A stretch of DNA of 64,000 bases from an uncultured Muribaculaceae bacterium (GCA_910584365.1 CAJUAF010000013.1:1-64000); one strand, 5' to 3'; shown: positions 1 to 9,339, counted from the first letter of the stretch. Translations and numbers: made by a program. The notes: a model not told the origin generated them from the sequence alone.

Positions 1-24
1 GTCCGACTTATACCCCAAAATTCG

Positions 25-1143
25 ATGTTTTCAAATTTTTGTCATGTACTTAAATCGAAAAAACTTCTGACAAGTCTTGTTGACGGAATCACAAGTGAGA
101 CCGGGCGCGCCCTGGTGGGTCTGACTTTTCTCCAGCTGACAATCAAATCTATCGTGCAGGAGCAGTCTGTCAGGCTGCATAAAGGCTCCTCCCGCAAAGG
201 AAGTTTCTCCTGGGAGGACGGTATTCCCATGAGGGTACTCGACAACACTTACACTACTCCGTTCCTGCGGGAGAAGGACCTGCTGAATATCAATAAGGAC
301 GGCGTCATGATGACCCGCTCTCTCGCCGAGAATTATCCTTATTCCCGATTGTTCAAGGCCGATATGAGAGGACCTTTTGCGGAATGGATTTCAATCGTGG
401 ACGCGCTGGAGGACGGTTCGATGGAGCCTGAGCCCGCCCTCAACTATCTGTTGTCCATGCTGATGAACCGGTCCCGGAAATTCGGTCTTATCGCCGAGGA
501 GACGTGCGGACTGCTCGCGAAGGTGCCTGACATGACCTTGGAGCAGGTGCGCGATCTGCTGTCGTCGTTCTATGCTTCCACCCAATATTCCGCAAGAGCC
601 TTCGAGGTCGTCATCCACGGTTTCATGCAGGCTCTCTGCGGACTTGCCTATACGGATTTGCGCCTTGAACCGCTTTCCCAGATGCGGTCCGCCAACAAGA
701 AGCATGGCAACGTCGGGGACATCGAGATGAAAGACGGCAACCTGATTGTGGAGTCTTGGGACGCGAAATTTGGCAAACCGTATCTTTATGAGGAACTTTC
801 CGAGCTTAAAGATAAACTCGATACGCACCCGGGGGTCCGGGTCGCCGGTTTTATCGTGGACGATAACCTGATGCTTAAAAAGGAAATCGAGGAGCGCAGG
901 GACGCTTATTCCGCCATGACGAATGTGGATATCCGTCTGTTCAATTTCGTCGACTGGGTCGGTTATCAGACAGAAGACCTGTCACCCGAGCAGCAGTCGG
1001 CACTGGCCCGGGAATGGCTTCGGGCCGTAGTTGAGACATTTGCCCGTCGCCGGGAAGAGATCGCTCCTGTTGACGAACCCTGCGAGAACTGGCTCTCCGA
1101 TATGAAGGAGTTGCTCAAAGCAATCACAGAACCCCCCGTGTGA
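25..1143 (+). CDS. probable type II restriction endonuclease (PD-(D/E)XK-like)
   Basis: A 372-residue soluble protein with no signal peptide. Around residues 228-250 it has a GDIE turn followed by a strand ending ESWDAK. This gives D232, D246 and K248, the spacing of a PD-(D/E)XK nuclease core, followed by GKPYLYEEL. A helical N-terminal half containing RLHKGSSRKGSFSW precedes it. Known: this metal-binding core is typical of restriction enzymes that cut DNA. Inferred: it is the nuclease of a type II system whose methyltransferase would lie to the left, outside the window; no methyltransferase is visible inside. The frame has no stop between the window edge and the ATG at 25, so the true start could lie further left. 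The gene ends at a strong hairpin and faces a convergent gene. An unrelated PD-(D/E)XK nuclease is the main alternative. Confidence 0.55.
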   Translation: MFSNFCHVLKSKKLLTSLVDGITSETGRALVGLTFLQLTIKSIVQEQSVRLHKGSSRKGSFSWEDGIPMRVLDNTYTTPFLREKDLLNINKDGVMMTRSLAENYPYSRLFKADMRGPFAEWISIVDALEDGSMEPEPALNYLLSMLMNRSRKFGLIAEETCGLLAKVPDMTLEQVRDLLSSFYASTQYSARAFEVVIHGFMQALCGLAYTDLRLEPLSQMRSANKKHGNVGDIEMKDGNLIVESWDAKFGKPYLYEELSELKDKLDTHPGVRVAGFIVDDNLMLKKEIEERRDAYSAMTNVDIRLFNFVDWVGYQTEDLSPEQQSALAREWLRAVVETFARRREEIAPVDEPCENWLSDMKELLKAITEPPV

Positions 1144-1160
1144 TACTATGCACCATAATG

Positions 1161-1217
1161 AAATAATTTACCCAATCCCGCCACCGATAACGGAGGGCCG
1201 GATTGGGTAAATTATTT
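1161..1217. terminator. bidirectional terminator, 18-bp perfect stem
   Basis: Arms 1161-1178 and 1200-1217 are perfect reverse complements around a 21-nt loop. The stem begins with A/T-rich AAATAATTT, so each strand leaves the hairpin in a T-run. It lies between two convergent genes and would stop transcription from both sides. Confidence 0.8.
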
Positions 1218-1247
1218 TCTGAGGGCCGGAATGGTTCCGGGAGAGGG

Positions 1248-4200
1248 TCAGGGAACGAGGAGCTTGCGGGCCGGAGAGGCCGGGAGGGTCAGGAGGCAGA
1301 TGCCGGAGGGAACGGAGAGGGTGGTGGTTCCGGCCGGAAGGGTGCCGCTGAAGATGGTGCGGCCGTCGGGGGTGGCGAGCAGGGCGGAGGAGGCTGCGGG
1401 GAGAGTGATGATGACGCGGCCCGGAGCGGTGGCTACCGATGCACCGTCGGCGGTTGCGGTCCGGATGGAGGAGTAGGCCGAGACGTCAGCGCGGTTGGAG
1501 AGGGGATGCACTCCGTCGTAGGCTTTTTCTGCGGCCACGTAGTAGGTGGCCGGCGCATCGTAATTATCCGTGTAGCCGGTGCCCTGTACTCCGGTGGCAA
1601 GCGCCTCTCCGTTGCGGAATACGGTGTAGGTCAGAGCCGAGGCGTCGGGCTGGGCCGGCGTGTAGGAGATGTCGTCAAGCTGGAGTCCGAAGATGTCGCG
1701 GCTTGCGTAGCGGATGGCGAAGAAGCGGCTGTCGGCCGGGAGGGTGAACTGCACGTCTTCCCAGTAAGGCACTTTCCCTTTCTCTCCGGCTTTCGTGGAG
1801 AAGGTTGACAGGAGGGTGAAGTCCTCGCGGGTGTTACCGGTGGAAGAAACGTAGATTTCAATCTTCTCGCACCCGTAGTCATACATCAGCGGTCTTACGA
1901 AGAAGCTCACCTCCGTGCCCCCTTTGACTTCGGGGGAAATCAGCCAGTCGTCGGCGGTGACGGTGTAGTCATAGGGGCTGAACGCAATCAGCGACTTGGC
2001 CGAACCCATATATCCGGCGTAGATGACATCGAAACCGGCATCCTGATAATCCCATACCTGCCATCCCTTGGGAGTTCCCATACCGGGGAAGGAGGCAACG
2101 GCGAACCCTATCGTGCGGGCGCCGTCGGCATCGATGTTGGAGAACAGGCCGAGCGATGAGCTGTAATCCCAGCTTTCAAGTTTCTCGCAGTTGAAAAGTC
2201 CGGTGTCGGTCCGGGGCGCGCTCCAGGAGAGCAGCACTTCATTGGAATCCTCGGCGCGTTCGGCCGTCAGGTCGCGGACCACGTATTCCTGCTGGACCCT
2301 GAGAACGGTTTCTCCGAAGACACTGTTGTTGTCCGGGTCGCCGTCTCCGTCGACGATGGCCGTCAGGTCATAGACAAGATCCCCTTCCATGCCTGCGTCG
2401 AGAGTCACCTTGTAGGTAAGCGCGGTGGTCTGGCCCGGCTGGAGAGTCAGGCTAGCGCCTGACCGCGTGGCTTCCCCGAAGGAGAGGGACTCGCCGTCGT
2501 AAGTGGTGAAGTTCAGGTCGGGAACGGTGAATGTCACAGCTTCGCGGCCGTAGTTGCCGGCGGTGAATTCCCAGATATATTCCTTCTGAGCTACCATTGC
2601 CGTATGGATTCCGGTGGCGCGGACCATCAGCTCGCGGTCGAAATAATGCTCCATACCGTAAGCGTCAAGCATCCAGATTTCATCGTCATGGGAGCCGTCG
2701 AAACCGAAGTCGATTACCGGCTCCACCCACTGGCGGTTCATCGCGGCAGCGGGCAGAGGAAGGGAGTAGGTTACCCATCCGGTTTCTTCCGCGGGAGCGA
2801 TTTCCCCTACGGCCACCGGGCCGTCAAAGGTCTGCACGCTGACTTTCGTAGGAGCGAAATGCGGATAGTTGAAGAGCCGCAGCACAAGGCGCGCCCCCTT
2901 GTCGGTACGGGTATCGAACTTGGGAAGATGCACGCAGCCGCGGGCCGGTCCCTCCTGTTCGGTCATGGCAATCAGGGCCAGTCCGGAGGCGTTGGCGGCC
3001 TCCTCGATTGCCGCGGCAGGATTCTCGAAATACCAGTCGAGAGTGTAGCGGTCATCGGGCTTGTCCATCCCCAGGGGCTGGAGACTGATGGTGCCGTCGG
3101 CGAATTCCTCCACCGCCGGAACTTCGTATGGCTTGCCGAGCATGATGCCCTTCCCTACGGGAGTGGCACACTCACCGGCGACGTTGGTCGGGGTTACCGA
3201 CAGATAGTGCATCGCCAGGGGATAAGAATCGGGTATCGTATATGTAAACTCGCATACACCGCTGACCGTGCCGGCTTTGGTATAGGAACCTCCCCCGGAG
3301 GAATGACGGATTACGAAAGTCATCTGCGCCGGATCGGCGTAGCCGCCGTTGGCTCCCTCGGAGGGCTGCTCCCAGGTTATCTTCATCGTGCGGTTGTCCT
3401 CGCTGCAGGTTGCCGTAAGGTTTCTGACCGGCGAGGGGATGTCCTGGCCTGTGTAGACCCTGACGGAAGCGACGTTGGAAGCACCGGCGCTGTTGGCCGC
3501 CGTCACTGTCACCAGCCCGTACCCCTGGCCGTTCTCGATTTCGGCAGACATCTGTTTGCCCGGGGTGCCGGAGAGGGTGAGGGTGGCTTTGGCAGTGCTG
3601 ACGGTGGCTTCCAGCGCAACAGCCGGGTCAAGTGTTTCCCCGGCCTCGCTCATCAGCGGCATTGTGAACGATACCACTGCGTTCTCGCTTCCGGCGGGAG
3701 CGCCGGTCGCCGACAGGTTTTCCACGGGCCGGGGAACGGCCGTAGTGCGCGAGTCCGTCTCGACCCTGATGTCGCGGACAAACAGATGGAAGGAATTCTT
3801 TTTCGACGTGGCCCGGATGGCGATATACGTTTTTCCCGTATTGGCCGGGGCGAAAGCGAATTCTATCGGGATGAAAGTCTCCGTAAGGATTTCGGGAGAG
3901 GAGTACACTTTGCTCATCGAGGCCGGTTCGGGAGTCTGACCTACCCATACCTCGAAGGTCTCGGCCAGCCTGTTGGTAGTCATGCCGCGGACGTTCAGCG
4001 ACATCCGGATCATATCCCGGGTGGAGGGGATATTGACGGCGGGGAGAACCAGCCAGTCGTCGGCGTCGTTCTGCACCGAAAAATTGTAGCGGGCAGCCCC
4101 GAAAGGCTCGTAGTAACTCCATACGCCGTCGTCGCCGTTGACGTTGAGCGTTTGGAATTCATTGAACTCCTCGGCGGTAGGCTGCATGAAGAAGGGAAGA

Positions 4201-5612
4201 TTGTACACATCCCCCTCGCTCACGGTCTGGAGGGAGATGTTGCGCACCTCCGCTTTCCCTTCGGAAGCGAGTCCGAGATAACGTATTCCCCCCTCGGCTA
4301 CGGTGACTGTCCGGCTGACGGAGGTAAACTCTTCCTGGCTGTCAAGAGTGAACAGAGGCTTCATTGCCGCATCTGCCGGGGCGTTCCCCATGCTGACGCT
4401 GACGCCGGCACCCCTCACCTCCATTGTTATCCTGACGCGCGAATTGTCGGGCAGGATAAACGCCGGGGAGAACGCTGCCGCGGAGGAAGCGCCGATCTGA
4501 TGGCTCTCCGGGAAAGTGACGGGCAGATGCCGCGCGGGAAGCTCGTCGGTGGCCTCCAGGCGGAAGTTGCGGGTCAGCAGCTTGTAGCGGTTGGCCGGCG
4601 AGGAGCAGTGCAGCCCCGGACGGTAAAGGCCCGGTTCCGTGACCTCCACCACAACCTGGCGCCGGTAGACCGTCGGCCCTACGGCTTTGTCGGCGAACAC
4701 TTCAGGGAACAGCGTGGGGTCAGTCCCCTGGCCGAACAGCACTTCCATGCTCTCGATGCTCGTGCCGTAGCCGTTGGCCTCGAAAGAGAACTTATAGTTA
4801 CCGGCCTGGGAAATCTCGATTTCCGGGAAAAGGACATAGTCGTCGGCCGCCATGTCCTTGTTGTATTCGTAGGTCAGCCCGTTGTTCGAGGTATCGTATT
4901 TCCAGGTCTTGCCGTCATCGTTCACATCCTTGAATGTGAAATAACGGGCCTCCTCAGCTACCGGCACCATCTCGAACGGCACGGTGAACGACCGGGCGGC
5001 CGCTGCCGAAATAACCAGGTTGCGGATATACAGCGAGATACCTGCCGTGGGGGAAGTGCAGTGGAGCATCACGTAATATTCTCCGGCTGCAATTGAGAAA
5101 TCCCCGTCGAGCTGTCCCCAGTCGTTCCCCACGGAATTGCAGGAAAAGACGCTTACGGCGTCGGCTGCTGTTCCTGTGGGAGAGAGACATATCTCGAAAG
5201 TTTCGGCCAGGTACAGTTTCTTGGCCTGGAGAGAGAGGGAATAATTGCCCGAGGGAGCGTTGAAATTCACCGGTCCCATCACAAGGTAATCGTCGGCCGG
5301 GGGCGTGGTCCCGGTCCCTTCATAGCAGGCGGCTCCCCCGTTGCCGGCGTAAGCGTCGTAAATCCATGTCTTGCCGTCATTGTTGCCGTCGATGGTCGTG
5401 CAGGCGTCGATGTCCGCCTTGGAGGAGAGGGGGAAAGAGGCCGGCAGGGACATCGCCGCGCTGCGGTGGGAACGCAGCGGTGAGGGACGGTGCAGCGGAA
5501 TTTCCCGTAGATTGCTCCGTCCGGGGCTCTCTTTTTCCAGAGGCGCCGTCGGGATGGCGGCCAGCGGAAGCATTGTTCCGGCCAGCAATGATAGGATGAT
5601 AAATTTCTTCAT
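1248..5612 (-). CDS. secreted multidomain protein, choice-of-anchor J and fibronectin III repeats
   Basis: A 1454-residue exported protein. I start it at the ATG at 5612 (MKKFIILSLLAG, a clean signal peptide) rather than the in-frame Met 11 codons upstream. At least four choice-of-anchor J-like modules can be seen, each with a DDWL or DDYL core before a beta-sandwich (about residues 60-200, 215-350, 480-630 and 1160-1340). Fibronectin III-like segments (SWELP- or TWEQP-type strands) lie near 650-860 and 1140-1170. The extreme C-terminus (roughly the last 70 residues, ending RKLLVP) looks like a beta-rich sorting or anchoring tail. Family knowledge: such modules occur in surface or secreted adhesins and peptidases of Bacteroidota. 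I see no peptidase active site. Substrate unknown. It is divergent from the adjacent NtrC-type regulator, which may control it. Confidence 0.75.
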   Translation of the reverse strand: MKKFIILSLLAGTMLPLAAIPTAPLEKESPGRSNLREIPLHRPSPLRSHRSAAMSLPASFPLSSKADIDACTTIDGNNDGKTWIYDAYAGNGGAACYEGTGTTPPADDYLVMGPVNFNAPSGNYSLSLQAKKLYLAETFEICLSPTGTAADAVSVFSCNSVGNDWGQLDGDFSIAAGEYYVMLHCTSPTAGISLYIRNLVISAAAARSFTVPFEMVPVAEEARYFTFKDVNDDGKTWKYDTSNNGLTYEYNKDMAADDYVLFPEIEISQAGNYKFSFEANGYGTSIESMEVLFGQGTDPTLFPEVFADKAVGPTVYRRQVVVEVTEPGLYRPGLHCSSPANRYKLLTRNFRLEATDELPARHLPVTFPESHQIGASSAAAFSPAFILPDNSRVRITMEVRGAGVSVSMGNAPADAAMKPLFTLDSQEEFTSVSRTVTVAEGGIRYLGLASEGKAEVRNISLQTVSEGDVYNLPFFMQPTAEEFNEFQTLNVNGDDGVWSYYEPFGAARYNFSVQNDADDWLVLPAVNIPSTRDMIRMSLNVRGMTTNRLAETFEVWVGQTPEPASMSKVYSSPEILTETFIPIEFAFAPANTGKTYIAIRATSKKNSFHLFVRDIRVETDSRTTAVPRPVENLSATGAPAGSENAVVSFTMPLMSEAGETLDPAVALEATVSTAKATLTLSGTPGKQMSAEIENGQGYGLVTVTAANSAGASNVASVRVYTGQDIPSPVRNLTATCSEDNRTMKITWEQPSEGANGGYADPAQMTFVIRHSSGGGSYTKAGTVSGVCEFTYTIPDSYPLAMHYLSVTPTNVAGECATPVGKGIMLGKPYEVPAVEEFADGTISLQPLGMDKPDDRYTLDWYFENPAAAIEEAANASGLALIAMTEQEGPARGCVHLPKFDTRTDKGARLVLRLFNYPHFAPTKVSVQTFDGPVAVGEIAPAEETGWVTYSLPLPAAAMNRQWVEPVIDFGFDGSHDDEIWMLDAYGMEHYFDRELMVRATGIHTAMVAQKEYIWEFTAGNYGREAVTFTVPDLNFTTYDGESLSFGEATRSGASLTLQPGQTTALTYKVTLDAGMEGDLVYDLTAIVDGDGDPDNNSVFGETVLRVQQEYVVRDLTAERAEDSNEVLLSWSAPRTDTGLFNCEKLESWDYSSSLGLFSNIDADGARTIGFAVASFPGMGTPKGWQVWDYQDAGFDVIYAGYMGSAKSLIAFSPYDYTVTADDWLISPEVKGGTEVSFFVRPLMYDYGCEKIEIYVSSTGNTREDFTLLSTFSTKAGEKGKVPYWEDVQFTLPADSRFFAIRYASRDIFGLQLDDISYTPAQPDASALTYTVFRNGEALATGVQGTGYTDNYDAPATYYVAAEKAYDGVHPLSNRADVSAYSSIRTATADGASVATAPGRVIITLPAASSALLATPDGRTIFSGTLPAGTTTLSVPSGICLLTLPASPARKLLVP

Positions 5613-5668
5613 ATAAACCGATTGGATGAATGGGGCTATGGACAACTGACAGAAATCTGACTTTTTTC

Positions 5669-5686
5669 CTGGCAGATGTGTTGTTT
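5669..5686 (+). promoter_or_regulatory. possible sigma-54 (-24/-12) promoter upstream of ntrC-type gene
   Basis: The sequence TGGCAG-ATGTG-TTGTT (5670-5685) resembles the sigma-54 consensus TGGCAC-N5-TTGCA: GG at the -24 position and TTG at -12, with the right 10-nt spacing, but GT in place of the -12 GC. It lies about 60 bp before the start of a GAFTGA-containing activator, so autoregulation is possible. The match is imperfect and could be chance. Confidence 0.3.
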
Positions 5687-5733
5687 ATGGCCATAAAGGT
5701 ACGGCAATTAATCGGCATTACAAAAAAATGTCG

Positions 5734-5741
5734 TAACTTTG
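5734..5741 (+). promoter_or_regulatory. -7 element TAACTTTG, probably gives a leaderless mRNA
   Basis: An exact match to the Bacteroidota -7 consensus TAnnTTTG, only 6 nt before the ATG at 5748. Transcription would begin at or next to the start codon. No good -33 TTTG is visible 19-21 nt upstream. Confidence 0.55.
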
Positions 5742-5747
5742 CGACAA

Positions 5748-7058
5748 ATGATACTTGTTGTTGACGATGATAAGGCGATACGGCTCTCGCTGGGGATGAT
5801 TCTCCGGCGCGCGGGCTATCCGACGGAATGCGTGGCCTCCCCGGAGGAGGCACTTGCGGCAGTGCGCCGCCAGGCTCCGTCCCTGATTTTCATGGATATG
5901 AATTACAGCGCCCGGACTACGGGGGAAGATGGTCTGGAGCTTCTCAGGAAAGTGAAGATACTTGTACCGCAGACTCCCGTTATTCTGATAACGGCCTGGG
6001 GAAGCATCCCCCTGGCCGTGGAGGGGATGAGGCTCGGGGCGTTCGATTTCATAACCAAGCCGTGGAACGGCGCCGTCCTGTTGCGTCGCGTCGAGACGGC
6101 CCTGGCTCTTAACGGCGTTCCGGAAAATACCGCCGGAGAGTTCGACCGCTGCGGAATCATCGGCCGCAGCCGACGTCTGACCGAAATCCTCGACACGGTG
6201 GCCCGCATCGCTCCGACCGACGCCTCCGTGCTGGTCACAGGCGAGAACGGTACCGGCAAGGAGCTTATCGCCCGGGCCATCCATGTCAATTCCCGCCGCG
6301 CGGCGGCTCCGCTTGTCAAGGTGAATCTCGGAGGAATCTCCCAGTCGCTGTTTGAAAGCGAGATGTTCGGCCATGTGAAAGGGGCCTTCACCGGAGCCGT
6401 GGATTCCCGCAAGGGGAGGTTCGAGCTTGCCGACCGGGGGACAATCTTCCTCGACGAAATCGGCGATCTCGACCTGAACTGCCAGGTGAAACTGCTGCGT
6501 GTCCTTCAGGAAGGTACTTTCGAGCCGCTGGGTGACAGCCGTCCGCGCAAGGTGGATGTCAGGGTGGTCTCGGCCACAAACGCCGACCTCCCCGCCCGTC
6601 TGGGGGACCGCACTTTCCGCGAGGATCTTTTCTACCGCATCAACGCCATTACCCTGCATCTGCCTCCGCTGCGGGAACGCCGCGAGGATATCCCCCTGCT
6701 GGCAAGGTCTTTCGCAGGAGAAAAGGACTTCGCTCCGGAGGCCCTGGAACTGCTCGCCCGGCTCCCCTGGCCCGGCAATATCCGTCAGCTGAAAAATGTG
6801 GTGGAGCGTGCCGTGCTGATGGCTCACGGACCCCGCATTTCCCGCACGGATATCGAGGAGGCCGACGCCCTGCGTCTTGATGCCGCTTCCTCCCGCTCGG
6901 CGCTTCCTCAGGGGCTGACCCTGGAGGAACTGGAGCGGAACGCGATTCTCGCCGCCCTGGAGAAGCATTCCGGGAATCTTTCGCTGGCAGCCGCCGAACT
7001 CGGGATAACGCGCCAGTCGCTGTACCGGCGCATGGAAAAATACGGAATCACAAACTGA
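5748..7058 (+). CDS. sigma-54-dependent response regulator, NtrC family
   Basis: A 436-residue regulator. It has a receiver domain (residues 1-115; acidic pair near 7, phospho-acceptor D50, conserved K104), an AAA+ sigma-54 interaction domain (about 135-360; Walker A GENGTGKE at 165-172, GAFTGA loop at 212-217, Walker B GTIFLDEIG at 231-239) and a Fis-type helix-turn-helix (about 395-436). The intact GAFTGA loop predicts that it opens sigma-54 promoters. I chose ATG 5748; the TTG at 5739 overlaps the -7 promoter element and is unlikely to be a start. The partner histidine kinase begins 13 nt downstream, so the pair is an operon. Its targets are not shown by the sequence. A weak -24/-12-like element upstream suggests autoregulation. 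Confidence 0.92.
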   Translation: MILVVDDDKAIRLSLGMILRRAGYPTECVASPEEALAAVRRQAPSLIFMDMNYSARTTGEDGLELLRKVKILVPQTPVILITAWGSIPLAVEGMRLGAFDFITKPWNGAVLLRRVETALALNGVPENTAGEFDRCGIIGRSRRLTEILDTVARIAPTDASVLVTGENGTGKELIARAIHVNSRRAAAPLVKVNLGGISQSLFESEMFGHVKGAFTGAVDSRKGRFELADRGTIFLDEIGDLDLNCQVKLLRVLQEGTFEPLGDSRPRKVDVRVVSATNADLPARLGDRTFREDLFYRINAITLHLPPLRERREDIPLLARSFAGEKDFAPEALELLARLPWPGNIRQLKNVVERAVLMAHGPRISRTDIEEADALRLDAASSRSALPQGLTLEELERNAILAALEKHSGNLSLAAAELGITRQSLYRRMEKYGITN

Positions 7059-7071
7059 ACTGTCGCCGGAT

Positions 7072-8349
7072 ATGAAACTTAACTGGATTTTCGCCCTGTC
7101 GGCCATGATTCTGATTGTCATGGGGGGCTTTCTGCCGGTTTTTCTTGAAGGAACCGTTCTGTGGGCCTTCGAGGGAGCGCTGTTGGCGGTGCTTGTCGGG
7201 GAACTGATGATTTACAGGATGCTTGCGATGCCCCTGGCGGCTCTGCGTACCGGGGTGGACCTGCTGAAAGAACAGGATTTCGCCAGTAAGGTGCGCAAAG
7301 TGGGCCAGCGCGACGCCGACAATATCGCCGAGACGTTCAACGCCATGATGCAGACCCTGAAAAACGAACGGCTCCGTGTGCGCGAGCAGGATTATCTGCT
7401 GAATCTCCTGATCGAGGCTTCCCCGACGGGCATTGTGATGTATGATTTCGAAGGGAACGTGCGCTCCTCCAACAAGGCGGCCAAAGGTATGCTCCGGGGA
7501 GCGCTCCTGGCCGAAGTGGACCGGATTCCGCAGGGGGAGACGCGCACCGTGCGCCTAAACGACCAGCATATCTACCGCTGCTCGCGTCTGAGTTTCCTCG
7601 ACCGCGGTTTCCAGCGTCCGTTCATGATTGTGGAGAGCCTTACCGAGGAGGTCATGCAGGCCGAGCGGTCGGCGTATGAAAAAGTGATCCGCACCATCGC
7701 CCATGAAGTTAACAATACGATGGCCGGCGTCCTGCCGCTGTTCGATACGGTCGAGGCTGTGACCGACGACGGCGAGATGCGGGAGGCCGTCACCGCCGCC
7801 GCCGAGAGGTGCGGCAACATGAGCCGTTTCATAACGCGGTATGCCGAGGTCGTCAAGGTGCCGCAGCCCCGGTTGCAGCCCTGTGGGCTCAACGGTCTTG
7901 TATGCCGCTCACTCCCGTTCCTGGAATCACTGGCAAGCGGCCGCGGCATAGCCGTAAGGACGGAACTTGCCGGTCCGGAGACGGAGGTGTCCGCCGACCC
8001 GGTCCTGCTGGAGCAGGTGTTCGTCAATCTGGTGAAAAACGCCGCCGAGAGCATCGGAGAACGCCATGGCGGTGAAATTGTATTGCGCGTAAGCCGCTCT
8101 CCGGAGGATGGCGCCCCGATGATGGAGATTACCGACAACGGTGCCGGCATCCCTCCCGGGGGAAATTCCGGGCTGTTCACCCCCTTCTATTCCACCAAGC
8201 CCGGAGGCCAGGGACTCGGCCTGATGCTTGTCAGCCAGATATTGCGGCGCCACGGCTGCCGGTTCAGTCTGTCGACCGATCCCGAAACCACCCTGACAAC
8301 GTTCCGCATCCTCTTCCCCGGCCGCTCCCGTGAGATTCCCGTGAGCTGA
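7072..8349 (+). CDS. membrane sensor histidine kinase, NtrB-like
   Basis: A 425-residue kinase. Two N-terminal membrane segments (about 5-25 and 28-48) are followed by a HAMP-like helix pair (50-100) and a PAS-like domain (about 106-195). Next come the dimerisation/phospho-acceptor helix with H211 in IAHEVNN and an ATP-binding domain with N box (NLVKNAAESIG), G1 box (DNGAGIP) and G2 box (GQGLGLML). It would phosphorylate the NtrC-type regulator encoded immediately upstream. Almost no periplasmic loop separates the membrane segments, so the signal is probably sensed in the membrane or through the cytoplasmic PAS domain. The HEVNN motif and partner place it with the NtrB/AtoS-like kinases. The ligand is unknown. 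Confidence 0.9.
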   Translation: MKLNWIFALSAMILIVMGGFLPVFLEGTVLWAFEGALLAVLVGELMIYRMLAMPLAALRTGVDLLKEQDFASKVRKVGQRDADNIAETFNAMMQTLKNERLRVREQDYLLNLLIEASPTGIVMYDFEGNVRSSNKAAKGMLRGALLAEVDRIPQGETRTVRLNDQHIYRCSRLSFLDRGFQRPFMIVESLTEEVMQAERSAYEKVIRTIAHEVNNTMAGVLPLFDTVEAVTDDGEMREAVTAAAERCGNMSRFITRYAEVVKVPQPRLQPCGLNGLVCRSLPFLESLASGRGIAVRTELAGPETEVSADPVLLEQVFVNLVKNAAESIGERHGGEIVLRVSRSPEDGAPMMEITDNGAGIPPGGNSGLFTPFYSTKPGGQGLGLMLVSQILRRHGCRFSLSTDPETTLTTFRILFPGRSREIPVS

Positions 8350-8411
8350 CTTCCCCGCATTTCCGTCAGGAGGGTACACAATCGCAAGGTCCGCCATCCG
8401 GAGAAAAACAA

Positions 8412-8460
8412 GACGGTGTGCCGAAATTTTGAATTGCGGCGCACCGTCAGGTCGTTTTTA
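8412..8460 (+). terminator. rho-independent terminator after the kinase/regulator operon
   Basis: Stem arms 8412-8423 and 8437-8448 (12 bp with one G-T pair) are followed by GTCGTTTTTA. It serves the rightward kinase operon; the leftward peptidase gene ends just beyond it. Confidence 0.7.
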
Positions 8461-8477
8461 CTTAAATGATGTAAGAT

Positions 8478-9293
8478 TTAGTCGGCATTATTTTGCCGGG
8501 TCTCTTCCGGACGGGCGATGCCGTCTTTCTTGGCGCGTTCCGACAGGCGCTTGATGCGGTCCTTTGTATCGGGGTGGGAGGAGAACATCTTGTTGAAATA
8601 GCTGGTCTTCTGGGCGCTGTCCCCTTCGAGGGTAAGGAACTTCTCGAAAGACATCACCATACCCCAGGGATTCTTGCCGTGGCTTTTGAGGAAATCATAG
8701 CCGTAGTCGTCGGCTTCTTTCTCCTGCTTCTGGGAAAATTTCGCACCCATCAGCGATGCTCCCAGGGAGCCGAGTTGCGACTGAGTCAGGGCTGCGGCGG
8801 TGTTGCCGGAAGAGGCGATGGCGTCCATTGCGGCGCCGGTCAGCAGTTCCTGCTTGAAGGCTTTCTTGGAATGGCGTTTGGCGACATGGCCTACTTCATG
8901 GCCGATGATGCCCAGGAGTTCGTCGTCGCTCATGATGTCCATCAGCGAGGAGAACACGCGCACCGAGCCGTCGGGGCAGGCGAAAGCGTTCACGTCGATA
9001 ACCTCATAAACCTTGAAGTTCAGAGGAATACCGTCTACTTCGGTCAGACCTTCGGTCAGCCGGTTGAGGCGCTTGGTGTATTCGCTGTCGGCATCCGAGA
9101 CTTTGTTGTGGGTGTCCATCCAGTCGATGGACTCCTTTACGTAGGCGGCCATCTGGTCATCGGTCAGTGTGACAGCCTGGACCCCCTTCTTGGCGGCATC
9201 GAGGGCTTTGCCGAGTTTGAACTGCGCGTCGGCCTGGAACGGAGCGGCCAGGGCTGCAAGCGCCAGCAAGAGAGTGAGAATAATCTTCTTCAT
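8478..9293 (-). CDS. M48 family zinc metallopeptidase, exported
   Basis: A 271-residue protein with a signal peptide (residues 1-23, cleavage after ADA). The zinc-binding helix HEVGH is at 132-136, and a third ligand is expected at the Glu in KEADDYGYDFL (about 190). Family knowledge: M48 peptidases without transmembrane segments, such as LoiP and YcaL, act in the periplasm on misfolded outer-membrane proteins. Periplasmic quality control is therefore the likely role. No TPR domain is present, which separates it from BepA. It is single-gene and divergent from a small membrane-protein gene, with the two -7 elements one base apart. Confidence 0.9.
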   Translation of the reverse strand: MKKIILTLLLALAALAAPFQADAQFKLGKALDAAKKGVQAVTLTDDQMAAYVKESIDWMDTHNKVSDADSEYTKRLNRLTEGLTEVDGIPLNFKVYEVIDVNAFACPDGSVRVFSSLMDIMSDDELLGIIGHEVGHVAKRHSKKAFKQELLTGAAMDAIASSGNTAAALTQSQLGSLGASLMGAKFSQKQEKEADDYGYDFLKSHGKNPWGMVMSFEKFLTLEGDSAQKTSYFNKMFSSHPDTKDRIKRLSERAKKDGIARPEETRQNNAD

Positions 9294-9330
9294 TTATGGA
9301 TTGTTTTGATGAATGTTTTCAATTACGCCG

Positions 9331-9338
9331 CAAATTTA
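9331..9338 (-). promoter_or_regulatory. -7 element of the M48 peptidase gene
   Basis: Read on the minus strand this is TAAATTTG, an exact TAnnTTTG match, 37 nt before the peptidase start. A CTTG at 9361-9358 (minus strand) sits 19 nt upstream as a near-consensus -33. Confidence 0.6.
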
Positions 9339-9339
9339 C

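Noticed and set aside
2604..5096. Long open frame on the + strand (830 codons) opposite the secreted choice-of-anchor protein
   Set aside because: It is antisense to a gene with a signal peptide and clear domains; its product has no recognisable motif and arises from GC-biased codons.
1248..5612. Peptidase function for the large choice-of-anchor protein
   Set aside because: Only binding-type beta modules are visible; no catalytic motif could be found.
5739..5747. TTG at 5739 as start of the NtrC-type gene
   Set aside because: It lies inside the -7 promoter element; ATG 5748 gives the normal receiver-domain N-terminus.
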